Positions 61,945 to 64,000 of a stretch of DNA of 64,000 bases are shown here, piece after piece. The notes under the pieces are model-generated. The model did no database searches. It saw only the letters and a program-made list of their open reading frames with translations, and was not told the DNA's origin. The number at the start of each line of letters is the position of its first letter. Within the stretch, counting starts at the first letter, position 1. This DNA is from JBGASG01 sp046328035 (GTDB taxonomy: Bacteria; Cyanobacteriota; Vampirovibrionia; Obscuribacterales; Obscuribacteraceae). The translations under genes were made by a program, and so were the position numbers. Location of the stretch: NCBI GenBank assembly GCA_046328035.1, contig JAXLXI010000004.1, forward strand, positions 186,001 to 250,000, given 5' to 3'.

Positions 61945-62580
61945 TTACTGGCAGCAGACCAGGCTGACATCCCGCGTTTTGCCCGCGGAGTCTGTGACGA
62001 TCTCGTACTTGGTGTGATCGGCACACTCGATGACTGAGTGATAGTTGCCGTCTGCCGCTAATTCCGTACGTACGCTTTCAACATTGGCCAGCGTCATCAC
62101 ACCGTTGCCGTCCAACACCTGGAAGGTTTTCGGCGGATTGTAGTTAACCTCGCTAGACACGACTTTGCCATTCTTGAGCGTTTCGGTCGCCGAAAATCCC
62201 GTGTCGAAAATCCAGCCATCTTCCAGTTCGCCTGCATAGAAATGAGAGACCGAGCCGTCCAGATTGTGGCGCGTCTGCACCTTTCTATAATCGATGCCGT
62301 CAACTTGATCGTCCGGGCAGTCGACACCTGGACCAGCTTCACCGACGCCTGGCGGGCGCACGGGACTGTAGACATCTCCGGATCGAGAGAAAGTCCCCGC
62401 CTGCGCTCCGGCTCCATACGTTTGCTGGCGGACCTGATCCATAGGTGCAGGCTGGGCAGGCGCGTCGGACGACGACAGCGGAACTTCAGGCGGCGTGTAC
62501 ACGGCTTGTGTGTCACCCTGGGCAGCTTTCTCGACATGGGTGTGGGCGCGAGTGTGATGTTGGCTCATAATTTTGTTCAA
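61945..62580 (-). CDS. Unrecognised protein, strand-rich
   Basis: 211 residues, no signal peptide; first ~95 residues polar, Pro/Gln-rich and low complexity. The C-terminal ~110 residues are beta strands with the 'DGSxxxxxAG', 'NGKVVSSEVNYNPPK' and 'DGNGVMTLAN' style also seen in the genes at 5104 and 36929. Two Cys at the very end (SLVCCQ). The function is unknown. Convergent with the alarmone hydrolase gene. Confidence 0.5.
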   Translation of the reverse strand: MNKIMSQHHTRAHTHVEKAAQGDTQAVYTPPEVPLSSSDAPAQPAPMDQVRQQTYGAGAQAGTFSRSGDVYSPVRPPGVGEAGPGVDCPDDQVDGIDYRKVQTRHNLDGSVSHFYAGELEDGWIFDTGFSATETLKNGKVVSSEVNYNPPKTFQVLDGNGVMTLANVESVRTELAADGNYHSVIECADHTKYEIVTDSAGKTRDVSLVCCQ

Positions 62581-62734
62581 CCTGTAGGCAACGCAGGCGC
62601 CGTACTGCTGTTCGGGCTTTGCGCTGGTTGGGGAATTGAGGTGGAAAAACGGTGGGTAGTAAATAAGGTAAGGCGGGCAATTGAAAGTTTCTTGAAACCA
62701 GCCTGACTATAATTAACTTTGGAGTGCCGCGCAG

Positions 62735-63913
62735 ATGGCAGACGACTCTTTTACCCAAGACGAATTGACGCGCTACAGCCGGCACGTGCTCTTGCCGGAA
62801 GTCGGACTGGCCGGACAGAAGAAGCTGAAGGCCGCCAGCGTGCTGGTCGTCGGCAGCGGCGGTCTGGGCAGTCCGGTCTCGCTCTACCTGGCATCCGCTG
62901 GAGTGGGAACCATCGGACTTCTGGATTTCGACACGGTCGATTTATCCAACCTGCAGCGGCAGATTCTCTTCAAAACCGCGGACATCGGCAAGTCAAAGGC
63001 AAAGGTCGGCGCTCAAAGGTTGAAAGCCCTCAATGACTGCATCAAGGTGAAAGTTCACGATGTACACATGGCGTCGGACAACGCCTTGAAGATTCTCGCC
63101 GACTACGACGTCGTGGTAGACGGCACGGATAACTTCGCCTCTCGCTATCTATTAAATGATGCCTGCCAGCGCCTGGGTAAACCTTACGTCTATGGTTCGA
63201 TCTATCGATTTGAAGGTCAGGCATCGGTGTTTATTCCAGGCAAAGGCTGCTACCGCTGTCTGTTCCCGGTCATGCCCGATTTGCAGGCAGTACCCAACTG
63301 CGCCGAGATTGGCGTGATGGGCGCCGTGGCCGGCATCATCGGAACCATACAAGCCACCGAAACTATCAAGCTGCTCACCGGTGCCGGCGACAGCCTGAGC
63401 GGGCGGTTGTTGATTTTCGATGCCCTGGGCATGACCTTCGATGCCTTACCGATCGAGCGCGATGCGATGTGCACCGCCTGTGGTGACGGAGCCGAAGTAG
63501 AAATCGTCGACGAACAATTTGCCTGCGCCGGTCTGAGCGATCAAGATTCGGAAGGACGCCCCATTGAGTTGCACTGGGTGGCCCAAGAAAAGCCGCGCGA
63601 CATCAGCCCCGAAGATCTCAGCAAGATGCTCGACGAAGACGGCAAAGACTTGCTGCTGCTCGACGTGCGCACCCCCGAAGAGTTCACCATCTGCGCTCTG
63701 AGCGGAGCGCAGTTGATACCGTTGATTCAACTACCGCGCCGGCTTGAAGAAATCGACAAAGAAAAACATATCGTCGTATATTGCCACCATGGTGTACGCA
63801 GTCGCAGCGCCTGCCAGCTCTTGCGAGAAAGCGGCTTCGAGCACGTCTCCAACCTGCGGGGCGGCATTGCCGCCTGGGCTCGAGAAGTAGACTCATCGCT
63901 GCCGCAGTACTGA
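62735..63913 (+). CDS. ThiF/MoeB-type adenylyltransferase fused to rhodanese (MoeZ/MoeBR type)
   Basis: 392 residues. E1-like domain (~1-245): VLVVGSGGLGSPVSLYLASAGV (ATP-binding glycine loop), DFDTVDLSNLQRQILF, DGTDNFASRYLLND (catalytic region) and zinc Cys pairs CYRC and CTAC. The rhodanese domain (~285-392) has the sulphur-carrying Cys in VVYCHHGVRSRSA and ends LRGGIAAWAREVD. Such proteins adenylate the C-terminal Gly-Gly of ThiS/MoaD/CysO-type carriers and transfer sulphur. No carrier gene adjoins it in the window. No stop overlaps; the operon downstream is outside. Confidence 0.92.
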   Translation: MADDSFTQDELTRYSRHVLLPEVGLAGQKKLKAASVLVVGSGGLGSPVSLYLASAGVGTIGLLDFDTVDLSNLQRQILFKTADIGKSKAKVGAQRLKALNDCIKVKVHDVHMASDNALKILADYDVVVDGTDNFASRYLLNDACQRLGKPYVYGSIYRFEGQASVFIPGKGCYRCLFPVMPDLQAVPNCAEIGVMGAVAGIIGTIQATETIKLLTGAGDSLSGRLLIFDALGMTFDALPIERDAMCTACGDGAEVEIVDEQFACAGLSDQDSEGRPIELHWVAQEKPRDISPEDLSKMLDEDGKDLLLLDVRTPEEFTICALSGAQLIPLIQLPRRLEEIDKEKHIVVYCHHGVRSRSACQLLRESGFEHVSNLRGGIAAWAREVDSSLPQY

Positions 63914-64000
63914 TATTTCGATTTGCCCACCGACAAAAAACTATGAAAAACCCCAGGATAGCTTTTGGGGCGCCTCCGATTGAATCCAGCGCCGCTTAGG

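Overview
The window reads as a chromosome segment of a Gram-negative-type, GC-rich bacterium. By gene style I would place it near the non-photosynthetic cyanobacterial relatives (Melainabacteria/Vampirovibrionia, Obscuribacter-like). The reasons are Ser/Thr kinases that start with a Cys4-like zinc ribbon and carry TPR or sensor tails, secreted TPR proteins, TonB-C-like tails, EF-hand and calpain-like proteins, and many unfamiliar secreted proteins. This placement is inference; no rRNA or other marker gene is present.

Layout. Bases 1-3100 hold pepN (5' end), a transketolase gene and a DUF433/DUF5615 toxin-antitoxin pair, all broken by many single-base frameshifts, probably low-quality contig-end sequence. 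3.1-7.9 kb carries small secreted proteins. 8.0-10.7 kb is a tsaC-purE-purK operon, followed by a beta-lactamase-fold hydrolase. 12.3-13.4 kb is an M28 peptidase with foreign-looking codon use, followed by a 109-bp inverted-repeat element. 13.8-16.6 kb is a kinase fused to thioredoxin and NHL domains. 16.9-20.1 kb is a calpain-like protease facing two EF-hand proteins. 20.2-26.9 kb is a complete tryptophan operon, trpL-E-G-D-C-F-BA, with a Trp-Trp-Trp leader peptide, an attenuator and a fused trpBA. 26.9-31.5 kb has a JAMM-like protein, a patatin lipase and a DUF255 thioredoxin protein. 31.6-34.6 kb has two tandem TPR/TonB-C-like paralogues. 34.6-43 kb has an EVE protein, a PATAN/degenerate GGDEF protein, gdhA, a Ca2+/H+ antiporter and a NicO transporter. 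43.1-49.5 kb has mutM, an orphan response regulator, an HPt operon and a def operon. 49.9-56.1 kb has a TPR protein, an esterase, an ArsC-like/HicBA operon and a histidine kinase/response regulator pair. 56-58.4 kb is a kinase-TPR protein. 58.7-58.9 kb looks like a structured small RNA. 59-64 kb has a lipoprotein, a HAD protein, a MESH1-like alarmone hydrolase and a MoeB/ThiF-rhodanese protein.

How the parts fit. The trp operon is the clearest pathway: all seven activities from chorismate to tryptophan, seemingly controlled by ribosome-mediated attenuation plus feedback on TrpE. Signalling is dense: two transmembrane Ser/Thr kinases of one architecture, two near-identical OmpR regulators with one kinase, a lone HPt protein and a degenerate GGDEF protein. 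The calpain/EF-hand group and the cax antiporter suggest real use of calcium. The most unusual items are the kinase-thioredoxin-NHL fusion, the calpain/EF-hand locus, the trp leader with the B-A fusion, and the unassigned small RNA.
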